This document shows, piece after piece, positions 45,622 to 54,951 of a stretch of DNA of 64,000 nt. A program made the position numbers and the translations under genes. The notes under the pieces are model-generated. The model ran no database searches. It saw only the letters and a program-made list of their open reading frames with translations, and was not told where the DNA came from. The first letter of the stretch is position 1. The number at the start of each line of letters is the position of its first letter. This stretch comes from Mycolicibacterium lacusdiani (GTDB lineage: Bacteria > Actinomycetota > Actinomycetes > Mycobacteriales > Mycobacteriaceae). The DNA is taken from assembly GCF_021916785.1 (NCBI RefSeq), contig NZ_JAKCFC010000001.1, positions 930,001 to 994,000 on the forward strand. The letters are read 5' to 3'.

Positions 45622-46036
45622 TGTACGCCTCGAGCTGCTCCTGCTGGGCCTCGAGTTCCTCCATCCGCGTCTTGACCACGTCGCCGATGCTGACGATGCC
45701 GGTCAGGTGGCCGCCGTCCATCACGGGAACGTGGCGCACCCGATTGTTGGTCATCAGCCCGCTGACACCGTCCACCGAATCGGTAGGCGTGCAGGTGATG
45801 ACGTCGGTCGACATGATGTCGGCGACGGCATGCTCGAGCAGCTCCGCGCCGTGTGCGTGCAGGTTGCGCACCACGTCGCGTTCGGACACGATGCCGATCG
45901 GACCATCAGGTCCGACCACCACCATGGCACCGACGTTGCGCGTGGCGAGACCGGTCAGCAACTCGGCGACGGTCATCTCCGGCGACACGGTCAAGACCCC
46001 GGCGCCCTTGTTCCTCAGCACGTCTGCGATTCGCAT
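45608..46036 (-). CDS. Two-CBS-domain protein
   Basis: 142 residues made almost entirely of two CBS motifs (about 8-65 and 72-130: IGIVSERDVVRNL and LTGIVSIGDVVKTRMEE), which bind adenine nucleotides and sense energy charge. No effector domain. Equivalent to M. tuberculosis Rv2406c by position. GGGAGG five bases before the ATG fixes the start. A CRP-like site lies 14 bases upstream. Confidence 0.88.
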   Translation of the reverse strand: MRIADVLRNKGAGVLTVSPEMTVAELLTGLATRNVGAMVVVGPDGPIGIVSERDVVRNLHAHGAELLEHAVADIMSTDVITCTPTDSVDGVSGLMTNNRVRHVPVMDGGHLTGIVSIGDVVKTRMEELEAQQEQLEAYITQG

Positions 46037-46049
46037 TCGAACCTCCCAA

Positions 46050-46065
46050 GGTGACGTGGATCACA
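46050..46065. promoter_or_regulatory. Possible CRP/Cmr (cAMP receptor) site
   Basis: GGTGA-N6-TCACA matches 9 of 10 informative positions of the mycobacterial CRP consensus TGTGA-N6-TCACA. It is in the gap between the CBS gene (minus) and the RNase Z-like gene (plus), 14 bases from the CBS start codon. At that distance binding would more likely repress the CBS gene or act on the divergent one. Confidence 0.5.
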
Positions 46066-46185
46066 TCAGGTTAGGTCTTTCGGGTCCGGCAGGAAACCCC
46101 CAGCTCGAATCGCACCGGAACCGGCGGTAGCCGGCACCCGAATATTGCCCTCGGCGCCTTCTTCCCGGGAGTAGTTTCGAGCTTC

Positions 46186-47064
46186 ATGATCGAGGTCACG
46201 CTGCTCGGGACCGGTAGTCCCATCCCGGACGCCAGGCGGGCGGGCCCGGCCACACTGGTCCGCGCGGGCGGACAGACGTTCCTGACCGACTGCGGTCGGG
46301 GTGTCCAGCAGCGACTCGCGGCGGCGGGAAGTAGCGCCGGCGCGCTGACCGCGCTACTGCTCACGCACCTGCACAGTGACCACATCGCCGACCTCGGCGA
46401 CCTCATCATCACGCGGTGGATCACCACGTTCGACCCGGATGCCCCACCGTTCCCCATCATCGGGCCGCCGGGCACCGCCGAGGTCGTCGACGCGACGCTG
46501 GCAGCCTTCGGGCACGACATCGGCTACCGCATCGCCCACCACGCCGACATCACCGGACCACCGCGCCTCGACGTCCGCGAACACACTGGCGGTGTGGTGT
46601 GGGAGCGCGACGACGTGGTGGTGCGGGCCGCTCCGACCGACCATAGGCCCGTCGCCCCGACGATCGGGTTCCGCATCGAGCACGGCGGCGCGTCGGTGGT
46701 ACTCGCCGGCGACACCGTGCCATGTCCGAGCCTCGATGAATTGGCCTCCGGCGCAGGCGCACTCGTCCACACCGTGATCCGCAAGGACCTCATCGGCGCA
46801 CTGCCACAGCAGCGCATACGCGATATCTGCGACTACCACTCGTCGGTGGAAGAGGCTGGGGCGACGGCAGCCCGCGCCGGTGTGGGCGTCCTGATACTGA
46901 CGCACTACGTGCCCGGGATCGCTCCCGGACAGGAAGAGGACTGGCGCGCACTTGCGGCGACCACGTTCAGCAGACAGATCGAACTCGGCGACGACCTGCA
47001 CCGCGTCGAAGTGCACCCCGGCGTCTGCGGGCCGCACCCCGCCGACGTCACGCCAGCCGGGTGA
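46186..47064 (+). CDS. RNase Z-like metallo-beta-lactamase-fold hydrolase
   Basis: 292 residues. [13 protein letters not shown] start, metal motif THLHSDH near 65-71, further ligands in the DTVP region (VLAGDTVP) and LTHYVP near the C-terminus; this is the arylsulfatase/RNase Z-type layout. It has no obvious tRNA-binding flexible arm, so tRNA 3'-processing is not assured. Position matches M. tuberculosis Rv2407. TAGTTT eight bases before the ATG may make it leaderless. Overlaps the convergent transglutaminase gene by 17 bases. Confidence 0.83.
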   Translation: MIEVTLLGTGSPIPDARRAGPATLVRAGGQTFLTDCGRGVQQRLAAAGSSAGALTALLLTHLHSDHIADLGDLIITRWITTFDPDAPPFPIIGPPGTAEVVDATLAAFGHDIGYRIAHHADITGPPRLDVREHTGGVVWERDDVVVRAAPTDHRPVAPTIGFRIEHGGASVVLAGDTVPCPSLDELASGAGALVHTVIRKDLIGALPQQRIRDICDYHSSVEEAGATAARAGVGVLILTHYVPGIAPGQEEDWRALAATTFSRQIELGDDLHRVEVHPGVCGPHPADVTPAG

Positions 47065-47887
47065 TCTCCACGATGACGTCGAGGTCGGTGGACCCCTCAC
47101 CGGAGTAGATGCCCTTGAGCGGACTGACGTCGGCGTAGTCACGGCCGACGCCGACGCTGACGTACTGCTCGTTGATGTGCTTGTCGTTGGTGGGGTCGTA
47201 GTTCCACCACCCACCGGTCCACGCCTGGATCCACGCGTGGCTCTCGCCCTCGATGGTCTCCCCCACCGCGGCTTCGCGGTTGGGATGCAGATAGCCCGAT
47301 ACGTAGCGCGCGGGTATCCCCATGCTGCGCAACAGGATCAGGGTCAGGTGCGTGTAGTCCTGGCACACGCCCTTGCCCTCCCGTAGCGCGTCGAGGCCCG
47401 AGGAGTGCACACCGGTGGTCCCTGGGACGTAGGCAAGTTCGCCGTGCACCCAGTTCGCCGCGGCGACCACAGCCTCCCGCGGTGCGTGCTCCTTGGCGAT
47501 CTTCTGCCCCACCCGCGCCAGGCGCTTGCTGTCGGGCGTGTACTCGGTGCCGGTGAGGATCTCGTCGAACCGGTCGATCACCGCCTCGGTCTGCAGGTCC
47601 TCCCACGTCACGTCGTCCTCGGGCATGACGCCCTCCTCGGTCTCGACGACCGACGACGAGGTCACCTCGAGTTCGGTGTGCGGAGCGTGCAGGTCGAACG
47701 TCGTCACCGCAGTGCCCCAGTAGTCGACGTACCGGTAGGACCGCGTGGCCGGAACCGTCTCGACGCGGTTCAGGATGACGTTCTGCCGGGAGTCCGACCG
47801 CGGGGTCAGCCGGGCCTCGTTGAACGACGCCGTCACCGGCGACTTGTAGGCATACCCGGTGGAATGGACGACTCGAAGACGCCACAT
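47048..47887 (-). CDS. Transglutaminase-like cysteine protease domain protein
   Basis: 279 residues, COG1305 type. N-terminal beta domain ([14 protein letters not shown]), catalytic core with Cys in [13 protein letters not shown] (near 175), His in [10 protein letters not shown] and Asp in [11 protein letters not shown]. Last gene of a three-gene operon after the alpha-E and ATP-grasp genes, a combination conserved in many bacteria and proposed to make and process peptides or amide-linked tags. Gap to the upstream gene is 2 bases. Confidence 0.87.
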   Translation of the reverse strand: MWRLRVVHSTGYAYKSPVTASFNEARLTPRSDSRQNVILNRVETVPATRSYRYVDYWGTAVTTFDLHAPHTELEVTSSSVVETEEGVMPEDDVTWEDLQTEAVIDRFDEILTGTEYTPDSKRLARVGQKIAKEHAPREAVVAAANWVHGELAYVPGTTGVHSSGLDALREGKGVCQDYTHLTLILLRSMGIPARYVSGYLHPNREAAVGETIEGESHAWIQAWTGGWWNYDPTNDKHINEQYVSVGVGRDYADVSPLKGIYSGEGSTDLDVIVEITRLA

Positions 47888-47889
47888 GT

Positions 47890-48867
47890 CTAGACCTCGC
47901 CCTCTTCGATGACCAGTGCGCCGTCACGGCCTGCATCGCTCCACGCCACCCACGGGGCGGAGTGAAAGTACTCCAGCGCCAACGCTTCTCCGATGTCGGC
48001 GCACGTCTGCTGCAGGTCGCCCAACCGGGTCTCCAGTGACTCGAGCAGGACCCCGGGGCGCAGGAACTCCAGTTCGCTACGGGCGCGGCCGAGCAGCCGC
48101 TGGGCCTCGGCGGTCGCACCGACGCGGTTGAGCCTGCGGTGGTGCAACTCGTCGAGGCTGTGTTCGGCCAGCCGCAGCGAGTACATGACCGAGCGCGGGA
48201 ACAGGCGGTCGAGCATCATGAACTCGACGACGCGACCGGCGTCGAGCACGCCGCGGTAGGTGCGCAGATAGGTGTCGTGTGCGCCTGCCGAACGCAGCAC
48301 CGTCACCCAGGCCGGTGACGACGCGCTGTCGCCGACACGCGACAGCAGCAGCCGCACGATCATGTCGACGCGTTCGATCGCGCGGCCGAGCACCATGAAT
48401 CGATAGCCGTCGTCGCGGGACAACGTCGAGTCGGCGAGCCCGGCGAACTGCGCCGCGCGTCCCTCGATGTAGGAGAGGAACTCGTGCGGTCCGAGACGCT
48501 TGGCCGCACGCTCCCGCTCGGGCAGGGCGTTGTAGGTGGTGTTGAGGCACTCCCAGATTTCGGTGGACGTGACTTCGCGTGCGCCGCGGGCATTCTCACG
48601 TGCCGCCGAGATCGAGTCGACGATCGAGCAGCCACCGTGGGTGTCGCGACTGAATGCCACCAGGTCGGTCAGCGACCAGAGGTCGAGTTCGGTGTCTGGG
48701 GGCTCGATGCCCAGCACCTTGAGCAGCGTCCGCGAGGCCTGGTCGGGGTCGACGCTGGAATCCTCCAGCAGCTGATGCACGGTGACGTCGAGGATGCGGG
48801 CGGTGTCGTCGGCTCGCTCGACGTAGCGGCCGATCCAGTAGAGCGATTCTGCGTTGCGCGCCAACAT
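47890..48867 (-). CDS. Alpha-E domain protein (DUF403)
   Basis: 325 residues, mostly helical. MLARNAESLYWIGRYVERADDTARILD at the N-terminus and the repeated ER/ExxR pattern are the hallmarks of the alpha-E family. ATG overlaps the ATP-grasp stop as TGATG. Enzymatic role unknown; always found with the ATP-grasp and transglutaminase partners encoded on either side (M. tuberculosis Rv2410c). Confidence 0.88.
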   Translation of the reverse strand: MLARNAESLYWIGRYVERADDTARILDVTVHQLLEDSSVDPDQASRTLLKVLGIEPPDTELDLWSLTDLVAFSRDTHGGCSIVDSISAARENARGAREVTSTEIWECLNTTYNALPERERAAKRLGPHEFLSYIEGRAAQFAGLADSTLSRDDGYRFMVLGRAIERVDMIVRLLLSRVGDSASSPAWVTVLRSAGAHDTYLRTYRGVLDAGRVVEFMMLDRLFPRSVMYSLRLAEHSLDELHHRRLNRVGATAEAQRLLGRARSELEFLRPGVLLESLETRLGDLQQTCADIGEALALEYFHSAPWVAWSDAGRDGALVIEEGEV

Positions 48868-50552
48868 CAGTGCATCACCTGCTGCTGTTGCTGCTGCTGT
48901 TGATCCTGGGTGCCCATCGTCATCGACTGCTGCTGCGGCGGTGAGCCGTCGCCGTTCTTGTCGCCCTTGCCTGCCCTGGGTAGCGCGCGCACGACTTCGG
49001 CGGCCGCCAGCTCGCGGTCGGCGGCCGAGGTCCGCGACGCGAGCACCCAGGTGTCCTTCGAACCGCCGCCCTGGCTGGAGTTCACTACCAGCGACCCCTC
49101 GGGCAGCGCCACGCGGGTCAGCCCGCCGGGCAGCACCCACACGTCATCGCCGTCGTTGACCGCGAACGGCCGCAGGTCGACGTGCCGCGGGGCCAGCTGG
49201 TCGTCGATCTGCGTCGGCACGGTGGACAGCTGCACCACCGGCTGAGCGATCCAGCCGCGCGGCTCGCTACGGATCTTCTTGCAGATCGTTGCCAGCTCCT
49301 TCTCGGAGGCGTCCGGCCCGAACACGATTCCGTAGCCACCCGACCCCTCGACGGGCTTGATCACCAACTCGGCGACCCGGTCGAGGACCTCCTCGCGCTC
49401 CTCGTCGAGCCAGCAGCGGAACGTGTCGACGTTGGCGAGCAACGGCTTCTCGCCGAGGTAGTACTCGATGATCGTCGGCACGTAGGTGTAGACCAGCTTG
49501 TCGTCGCCCACCCCGTTGCCCACGGCACTGGAGATCACGACGTTGCCTGCTCGCGCCGCGTTCAGGATGCCTGCGACGCCGAGCACGGAGTCCGGCTTGA
49601 AGTGCATCGGGTCGAGGAATTCGTCATCGATGCGCCGGTAGATCACGTCGACCTGACGCTCTCCCTCGGTGGTGCGCATGTAGACGGTGTTGTCCCGGCA
49701 GAACAGGTCGCGGCCCTCGACGAGCTCGACACCCATCTGCCTGGCGAGCAGCGAATGCTCGAAGTACGCGGAGTTGTAGACGCCGGGCGTGAGCACCACC
49801 ACGGTCGGATCGGCCTCGTTGGACGCCGCGGCGTTGCGCAGCGCACGCAGCAGATGTGACGCGTAGTCGCCGACCGAGCGGACCCGGTGCGTGGCGAACA
49901 GGTTCGGGAAGACCCTGGCCATCGTGCGCCGGTTCTCCATCACGTACGACACGCCTGACGGCGACCGCAGGTTGTCTTCGAGCACCCGGAAGGTGCCCTG
50001 CGCGTCGCGGACCAGGTCGATGCCCGCTACGTGGATGCGCACGCCGTTGGGCGGGACGATGCCCGCGGCCTCCCGGTGGAAGTGCTCGCAGGAGGTGATC
50101 AGCCTGCGGGGAATGACCCCGTCGCGGAGGATCTCCTGATCGCCGTAGATGTCGCTCAGGTACATCTCGAGCGCCTTGACGCGCTGCTTGATGCCGCGCT
50201 CGAGCTTCGACCACTCGGCCGCCGAGATCACCCGGGGCACTAGGTCGAGAGGGAACGGGCGCTCCTGACCGGACAGCGAGAAGGTGATGCCCTGGTCGAT
50301 GAATGCACGGCCGAGGGCTTCGGCGCGGGCAGCGAGCTCCGATGCGTCCGACGGCGCGAGTTCGGCGAAGATCCCCTTGTAGGGCCCCCGCACGTTGCCC
50401 TGTGCGTCGAACATCTCGTCGAACGCCTGTGAGTAGTTACCGACGCTGTTGTATCCGTCGAAGACGCCGTCGTAGCGTTTGGACGCGCGCGAGTTCGAGC
50501 GTGTCGACCGACCGGTGTCTGCTGGCAATGTTCGGAGACTCACAGGTGACAT
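48867..50552 (-). CDS. Circularly permuted ATP-grasp protein with polyglutamine tail
   Basis: 561 residues, COG2308 family: GIVPPNGVRIHVAGIDLVRD, RVLEDNLRSPSGVSYV and VIKPVEGSGGYGIVFG show the permuted ATP-grasp core, expected to form amide bonds from a carboxylate and an amine. The C-terminus ends in an unusual Gln-rich tail (QQQSMTMGTQDQ then eight Gln). ATG chosen where family similarity starts; longer upstream frame overlaps the divergent rpsT promoter. First gene of the operon. Confidence 0.88.
   Translation of the reverse strand: MSPVSLRTLPADTGRSTRSNSRASKRYDGVFDGYNSVGNYSQAFDEMFDAQGNVRGPYKGIFAELAPSDASELAARAEALGRAFIDQGITFSLSGQERPFPLDLVPRVISAAEWSKLERGIKQRVKALEMYLSDIYGDQEILRDGVIPRRLITSCEHFHREAAGIVPPNGVRIHVAGIDLVRDAQGTFRVLEDNLRSPSGVSYVMENRRTMARVFPNLFATHRVRSVGDYASHLLRALRNAAASNEADPTVVVLTPGVYNSAYFEHSLLARQMGVELVEGRDLFCRDNTVYMRTTEGERQVDVIYRRIDDEFLDPMHFKPDSVLGVAGILNAARAGNVVISSAVGNGVGDDKLVYTYVPTIIEYYLGEKPLLANVDTFRCWLDEEREEVLDRVAELVIKPVEGSGGYGIVFGPDASEKELATICKKIRSEPRGWIAQPVVQLSTVPTQIDDQLAPRHVDLRPFAVNDGDDVWVLPGGLTRVALPEGSLVVNSSQGGGSKDTWVLASRTSAADRELAAAEVVRALPRAGKGDKNGDGSPPQQQSMTMGTQDQQQQQQQQVMH
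48879..48902 (-). repeat. CAG/CAA trinucleotide repeat encoding Gln8
   Basis: Eight consecutive Gln codons (CAA and CAG mix) near the 3' end of the ATP-grasp gene; a further Gln3 run lies just upstream in the coding sequence. Simple-sequence tract that could vary in length by slippage without disturbing the frame. Confidence 0.8.
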
Positions 50553-50594
50553 GCTGCCCCAACTGCCCCGTCTCGGCTGACCACGGCCTTCACT

Positions 50595-50624
50595 TTGGGC
50601 ATTTACCCCGCGCGCTGGTAATCT
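50595..50624 (+). promoter_or_regulatory. Putative rpsT promoter
   Basis: TTGGGC, an 18-base spacer and TAATCT, about 68 bases before the rpsT start. Faces away from the ATP-grasp gene. Confidence 0.4.
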
Positions 50625-50691
50625 GAACCGTCGCTGCCCCGCAGGGCGCCCATACTTGACCATCCCGATACGTAATTCGAAGGACTGACGC

Positions 50692-50952
50692 GTGGCCAAT
50701 ATCAAGTCGCAGGAAAAGCGCATCCGCACCAACGAGCGTGCTCGGCTGCGCAATCAGTCGGTGAAGTCTGAACTTCGCACGGCTGTCCGCGGGTTCCGCG
50801 AGGCCGTCGACGCAGGTGAGAAGGACAAGGCCGGCGAGCTGCTGGCGTTCGCAACGCGCAAGCTCGACAAGGCCGCCAGCAAGGGTGTCATCCACAAGAA
50901 CCAGGCCGCCAACAAGAAGTCGGCGCTGGCGATTGCGTTCAACAAGATCTGA
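50692..50952 (+). CDS. rpsT: 30S ribosomal protein S20
   Basis: 86 residues, standard length. [20 protein letters not shown] start and a lysine/arginine-rich helical body ending [21 protein letters not shown] are diagnostic of S20, an early 16S rRNA-binding protein. GTG start with GAAGGA upstream. Converges on holA with a 23-base gap; same arrangement as Rv2412. Confidence 0.97.
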   Translation: MANIKSQEKRIRTNERARLRNQSVKSELRTAVRGFREAVDAGEKDKAGELLAFATRKLDKAASKGVIHKNQAANKKSALAIAFNKI

Positions 50953-50975
50953 TCGAGTAGCTCCGTCGCGGGCGC

Positions 50976-51929
50976 TCAGTTCCCGCCGGCCAGTTCGGCG
51001 ACCTTGCGAACCGCAGCCTCGAGGGCGTAGTCGGCATCTGCCGCTGCGCCCTTGACGTCTGCATTGAGGGTTGCGACCAGCCGCATCGCCTCGGCCACCG
51101 AGTCCCGGTCCCACCGACGCGCCTGCCGCTGCACCTTTTGCACCCGCCACGGCGGCATGCCCACTTCACCGGCCACCTGGTGCTGGTTCCCCGACAGCGG
51201 CGCGATGCGGGCGATCGAGTGAACCGCCTCGGCCAGCGCGTCGGCGAGCACCACGTGCGCTTCACCGCCCATCACCGCCCACCGCAGGGCCTCGGCCGCT
51301 CCCTCGACGTCGCCGGTGACCGCCATGTCGGCGATCACGTAGCCCTTCACCTCGGCCTTGCCGTTGTGGTAGCGGCGGACCGCGGCGACGTCCACCTCGC
51401 CACCGGTGTCGGCGACGAGTTGTGAGCACGTGGCCGCGAGTTCGCGCAGGTCGGATCCGACGGCGTCGAGCAGTGCGGTCACCACGTCGTCACCGACCTT
51501 GACCCGGTGCGTACGGAATTCCCGCTTGACGAAGTCGGCGCGCTCGGAGGGCTTCGCGAGCTTCGCGCAGGGATGCACCTCGGCGCCGAGCTTCTTCAGC
51601 TGATCGGCAAGCGCTTTGGCGCGGCCGCCACCGGTGTGCACCACGACCAGCACGGTGCCCGGCGGGAGATCGGCTGCCGCCCCGCCGATGAGTGTCACCG
51701 CCTCCTTGCCCGCGTCGGCGGCCGACTCGAGCACCAGGACGCGTTCGTCGGCGAACAGCGACGGACTGAGCAACTCCGCCAGCTCGTTCGGGCTGATCTC
51801 GCCAGCCCGCATGCGGTTCACCGGGACGTCGTGGGTGCCCGCGTCCTTGCGCGCGATGCGGAGCACGTCCGACACCGCCCGTTCGACGAGCAGTTCTTCG
51901 TCACCGAGAACGAGGTGCAGTTGCGTCAC
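50976..51929 (-). CDS. holA: DNA polymerase III delta subunit
   Basis: Clamp-loader wrench subunit, 317 residues. [14 protein letters not shown] at the N-terminus, [10 protein letters not shown] near 60 and [14 protein letters not shown] near 160 are HolA signatures; it belongs to the AAA+ fold but lacks a functional P-loop, as expected. GTG start. Downstream of comEC-comEA, as in M. tuberculosis (Rv2413c). Confidence 0.93.
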   Translation of the reverse strand: MTQLHLVLGDEELLVERAVSDVLRIARKDAGTHDVPVNRMRAGEISPNELAELLSPSLFADERVLVLESAADAGKEAVTLIGGAAADLPPGTVLVVVHTGGGRAKALADQLKKLGAEVHPCAKLAKPSERADFVKREFRTHRVKVGDDVVTALLDAVGSDLRELAATCSQLVADTGGEVDVAAVRRYHNGKAEVKGYVIADMAVTGDVEGAAEALRWAVMGGEAHVVLADALAEAVHSIARIAPLSGNQHQVAGEVGMPPWRVQKVQRQARRWDRDSVAEAMRLVATLNADVKGAAADADYALEAAVRKVAELAGGN

Positions 51930-51941
51930 GCCACGATGGTG

Positions 51942-53489
51942 TCACGCCCTGCCGACGTCGCCCGCCGCCGCCCACGCCGTCGCGCCGACGGCGCACCACA
52001 GCAGGATCACCCGGCCCCATCGCCATCGCCACAGCACGATCGACGCGACCACCGTCGCCGCCACGAACACCACGCCCGCCAGACCCGACGGCACCGGAAG
52101 TGCCGCGCCGGGAACCGATGCGGCCCTTTCCGCGACCCGCAGCAGCCACCACAGCTGCGGCCCGGTGAACCGGATCAGCAGCCCCGCCGCGTCGGGCCAG
52201 GCGCTGCAGATCGCCGCTGCTGCCGTTCCGAGGACGGTGATCGGGGCGATGACGACCGTGACCGCGAGGTTGGCGAACACGGCGACGATGCTGAAGGCAC
52301 CCGAGATCCCGGCTACCAGGGGCGCGGTGATCAGTTGTGCCGCAACGGCTACGCACACCGCGTCGGCGAGCGGCTTCGGCCACCGCCGCGCCACGAGTGC
52401 GGCCGACCAGGCCGGAGCGACGAGGACCAGCGCGGCAGTGGCCGACACCGACAGCGCGAAGCCGACGTCGACGGCCATCTCCGGCCAGCCGATCAGCACC
52501 ACCAGGATGGTCGCTGCCAGCGCCGGAATCGCCTGCCGCCTGCGGTGCGAGACCACGGCCAGCAGCGTGACGGCGCCCATGATCGCCGCGCGCAGCACGC
52601 TGGCCGTGGGCTGCACCACCACGACGAAGGCCACCAGGGCGATCGAAGCCAAGGCGACGGCGATGCGCGGCCCCACCACCATGGCCGACAGCAGCACCGT
52701 GCCGCAGACGATGGTGACGTTGGCACCCGACACCGCGGTCAGGTGGGCGAGACCGGCGGTGCGGAAGTCGGCGACGGTCGTCTGCGCGACGGCCGAGGTG
52801 TCGCCGAGCGCCAACGCCGGCAACATGGCCGCCTGCTCGGGCGGCAGGACCGCGCGAGCCGTCTCGGCGAAGTCACGTCGCACCGCCGCGGCGATGCGGT
52901 GTACCGCACCGGCCTCGCCCAGGTGCGCCTCGCCGGTGGCCGACAGCACGGCCACGGTGAGGTCGCGACGGGCCGGCTTGCCGACGCGGGCACGGAAGTC
53001 GGCCGGGCGGCCCGCGGTCACGTCGCCGTAGCCGACCACCGAGGCGAACACCAGGACGCGGCCGGCTTGGGCATGGCCGTCGACGGCACGCAGCACCGCC
53101 CGGAACATCAACCGCGAACCCGCGACCACCCGGGGCGTCTCGACCGGTACCGCGGTCACCGAGACCGTGTCGCCGATCCGGTCCGCGATCGGGTGGTGCT
53201 CGACGTCGTCCACGCGCAGCGCGACCGAACAGGCGAATGCCGCGCCGATCACTCCGACCGCCGCCACGGCGGGCCACCAGGGGCGGGCCCGCTCGTCGGC
53301 GCTGTCGCGCAGGCGGATCGACGCCGACGCCGCCGCCGTCGTCGCGATCACCACGACGGCGGCCGCAGCCGCAACGTGCCACAAGATTCCCGTCGCCGTG
53401 GCCGCCCAGGCGGTCAGGGCCGCCGGTACCAGCCGGAGGTCGACCCCGGCCGCCACCACCCCGGGGCCAGTCACGATCGACGAGGTCAC
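51942..53489 (-). CDS. comEC: ComEC/Rec2-type DNA-uptake channel, no nuclease domain
   Basis: 515-residue polytopic membrane protein. The competence domain is clear: ALALGDTSAV, TAGLAHLTAVSGANVTIV and a run of about eight hydrophobic segments. The C-terminal metallo-beta-lactamase domain of long ComEC proteins is absent; the protein stops after the last membrane segments. This short form also occurs in M. tuberculosis (Rv2414c). GTG overlaps the comEA stop as GTGA. Natural competence is not established in these organisms. Confidence 0.9.
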   Translation of the reverse strand: MTSSIVTGPGVVAAGVDLRLVPAALTAWAATATGILWHVAAAAAVVVIATTAAASASIRLRDSADERARPWWPAVAAVGVIGAAFACSVALRVDDVEHHPIADRIGDTVSVTAVPVETPRVVAGSRLMFRAVLRAVDGHAQAGRVLVFASVVGYGDVTAGRPADFRARVGKPARRDLTVAVLSATGEAHLGEAGAVHRIAAAVRRDFAETARAVLPPEQAAMLPALALGDTSAVAQTTVADFRTAGLAHLTAVSGANVTIVCGTVLLSAMVVGPRIAVALASIALVAFVVVVQPTASVLRAAIMGAVTLLAVVSHRRRQAIPALAATILVVLIGWPEMAVDVGFALSVSATAALVLVAPAWSAALVARRWPKPLADAVCVAVAAQLITAPLVAGISGAFSIVAVFANLAVTVVIAPITVLGTAAAAICSAWPDAAGLLIRFTGPQLWWLLRVAERAASVPGAALPVPSGLAGVVFVAATVVASIVLWRWRWGRVILLWCAVGATAWAAAGDVGRA

Positions 53490-54289
53490 ACATGGACCAG
53501 GTCACGCAGCTTCTCCAGCCGCGCCGGGCCGATGCCGTCGACCTCTCCGAGTTGCTCGATGCCCGTGAAGGGCCCGTTCGCGTCGCGCCAGGCGATGATC
53601 GCTGACGCCGTCACCGGCCCGACGCCGGGGAGTTCGTCGAGCTGCTCGACGGTTGCGGTGTTGAGGTTCACCGGACCGGGCGCGGCCTCGGGACCGCCCG
53701 CGGCCGCCGGGTCGGCGTCGCCCGGCGCGGACGCGATCGAGCTACCCATCGCCGGTGGCGCACCGGGCAGGCCCGCGATGCCGACGACGATCTGCTCGCC
53801 ATCGGCCACCCGGCGCGCGACGTTCAGACCGAGGAGGTCCGCGCCGTCGAGAACGCCGCCCGCCGCGGCCAGCGCGTCGTCGACCCGGGCACCTGCGGTG
53901 AGCGTCACCAGCCCGGGCCGGTGCACCAGCCCGACCACGCTGACCACGACGGGTTGCTCCGCGGACGGCGACGACGGTGAGGCGGGTGCCGTCGAAACCA
54001 TCTGCACGGGTGGAAGATTCGCCGACACGACCGGCGGCGGGTCGTTGCCTGCCAGCGTCAGCACCGTGACCACCACGGCGACGACGCCGACCACGGACAG
54101 ACCGATGACACCGGTCCGCCCCGGATCGGCCCGCAGCGCGGTCAGCCACTGCGCTCGCCCGGTCGGCGGGGTGTCGGGCAGCCACCGCGCGAGCGACGTG
54201 TCTGGCGCGTCGTCCTCGGAGTCGTCGATGGACCCGTCGGTGCCGGACAGGCGGCGCTGCGCCCTGTCGGTGGGCTGTTCGGTACGCAT
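53486..54289 (-). CDS. comEA: ComEA-type DNA-binding protein
   Basis: 267 residues. One transmembrane helix about 62-80 anchors the protein, followed by a Pro/Ser-rich linker, an SLBB domain (VVVSVVGLVHRPGLVTLTAGARVDDALAAAGG) and a C-terminal helix-hairpin-helix pair (NLNTATVEQLDELPGVGPVTA) that binds double-stranded DNA. Standard ComEA layout; coupled to comEC. Confidence 0.93.
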   Translation of the reverse strand: MRTEQPTDRAQRRLSGTDGSIDDSEDDAPDTSLARWLPDTPPTGRAQWLTALRADPGRTGVIGLSVVGVVAVVVTVLTLAGNDPPPVVSANLPPVQMVSTAPASPSSPSAEQPVVVSVVGLVHRPGLVTLTAGARVDDALAAAGGVLDGADLLGLNVARRVADGEQIVVGIAGLPGAPPAMGSSIASAPGDADPAAAGGPEAAPGPVNLNTATVEQLDELPGVGPVTASAIIAWRDANGPFTGIEQLGEVDGIGPARLEKLRDLVHV

Positions 54290-54400
54290 GGCGTGACCGT
54301 AGGCGGGCCGCGCGACGCATCCCGGTCGTCAGAACCCGGAGAACGGGCCGCTCGTGGATGAACTCGGCACTGGGGACGAACCGTGGTTCTCCGAGGTCGG

Positions 54401-54802
54401 CTACCAGCCGTCGGACCGCCAGCACGTCCAGTCGATCTCGACGAGCGCGCCGACCGCGAGACCCGTGACGCCAACGCACGTGCGGGAGGGCAGCCTGTCC
54501 GGGAACCACGGCGCGTACGCGTCGTTGAACGCGGCATAGTCCGACCAGTCGAGCAGGTAGGCGCGGACCGAGACCACGTCGGACGCCGAGCCGCCGCACA
54601 ATTCGGTCACGCGGAACAGATTGCGCATCACCTGGTCGGTCTGTGTCGCGACGTCCGATCCGACCACGGCGCCCGTGGAATCGGTGGGCATCTGCCCGGT
54701 GACGTAGAGGGTCTGGCCGGCGGCCGTGGCGTGGGCGAACGGCGCGACACCGGGCGGGACACCCTGATCGGGCGTGAAGGCGAACGAGCGGATAGCGGTC
54801 AC
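54401..54802 (-). CDS. RidA/YjgF-family protein
   Basis: 133 residues, the normal RidA length. ATAAGQTLYVTGQMPTDSTG and the C-terminal VGVTGLAVGALVEIDW are the family core. RidA members hydrolyse reactive enamine/imine intermediates; the usual catalytic Arg position reads SRTCVGV, with Arg present. GTG chosen where similarity begins. Neighbour of a DapB-like gene; both could act on imino/amino compounds. Confidence 0.83.
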   Translation of the reverse strand: MTAIRSFAFTPDQGVPPGVAPFAHATAAGQTLYVTGQMPTDSTGAVVGSDVATQTDQVMRNLFRVTELCGGSASDVVSVRAYLLDWSDYAAFNDAYAPWFPDRLPSRTCVGVTGLAVGALVEIDWTCWRSDGW

Positions 54803-54951
54803 GCCGCCGAACCCCGTCGCGGCAGGAAGTGCTGCATCGCACAGATCATGCCAGGGTGGCGGTCCCACGGTCGCGGGAACGTCGCTGGCGTATACATATT
54901 CACCGAGGTGTCTACTGAGCCGCCGTCGCCCGATCACCCGAGGAGTCGCGA

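Noticed and set aside
46069..46087. TCAGGTTAGG stretch resembling half of an IdeR box
   Set aside because: Only the left half matches; the right half has almost no agreement with the palindrome.
48879..48902. CRISPR or minisatellite array
   Set aside because: It is a short in-frame trinucleotide run inside a gene; no spacers or repeat units of CRISPR size occur anywhere in the window.
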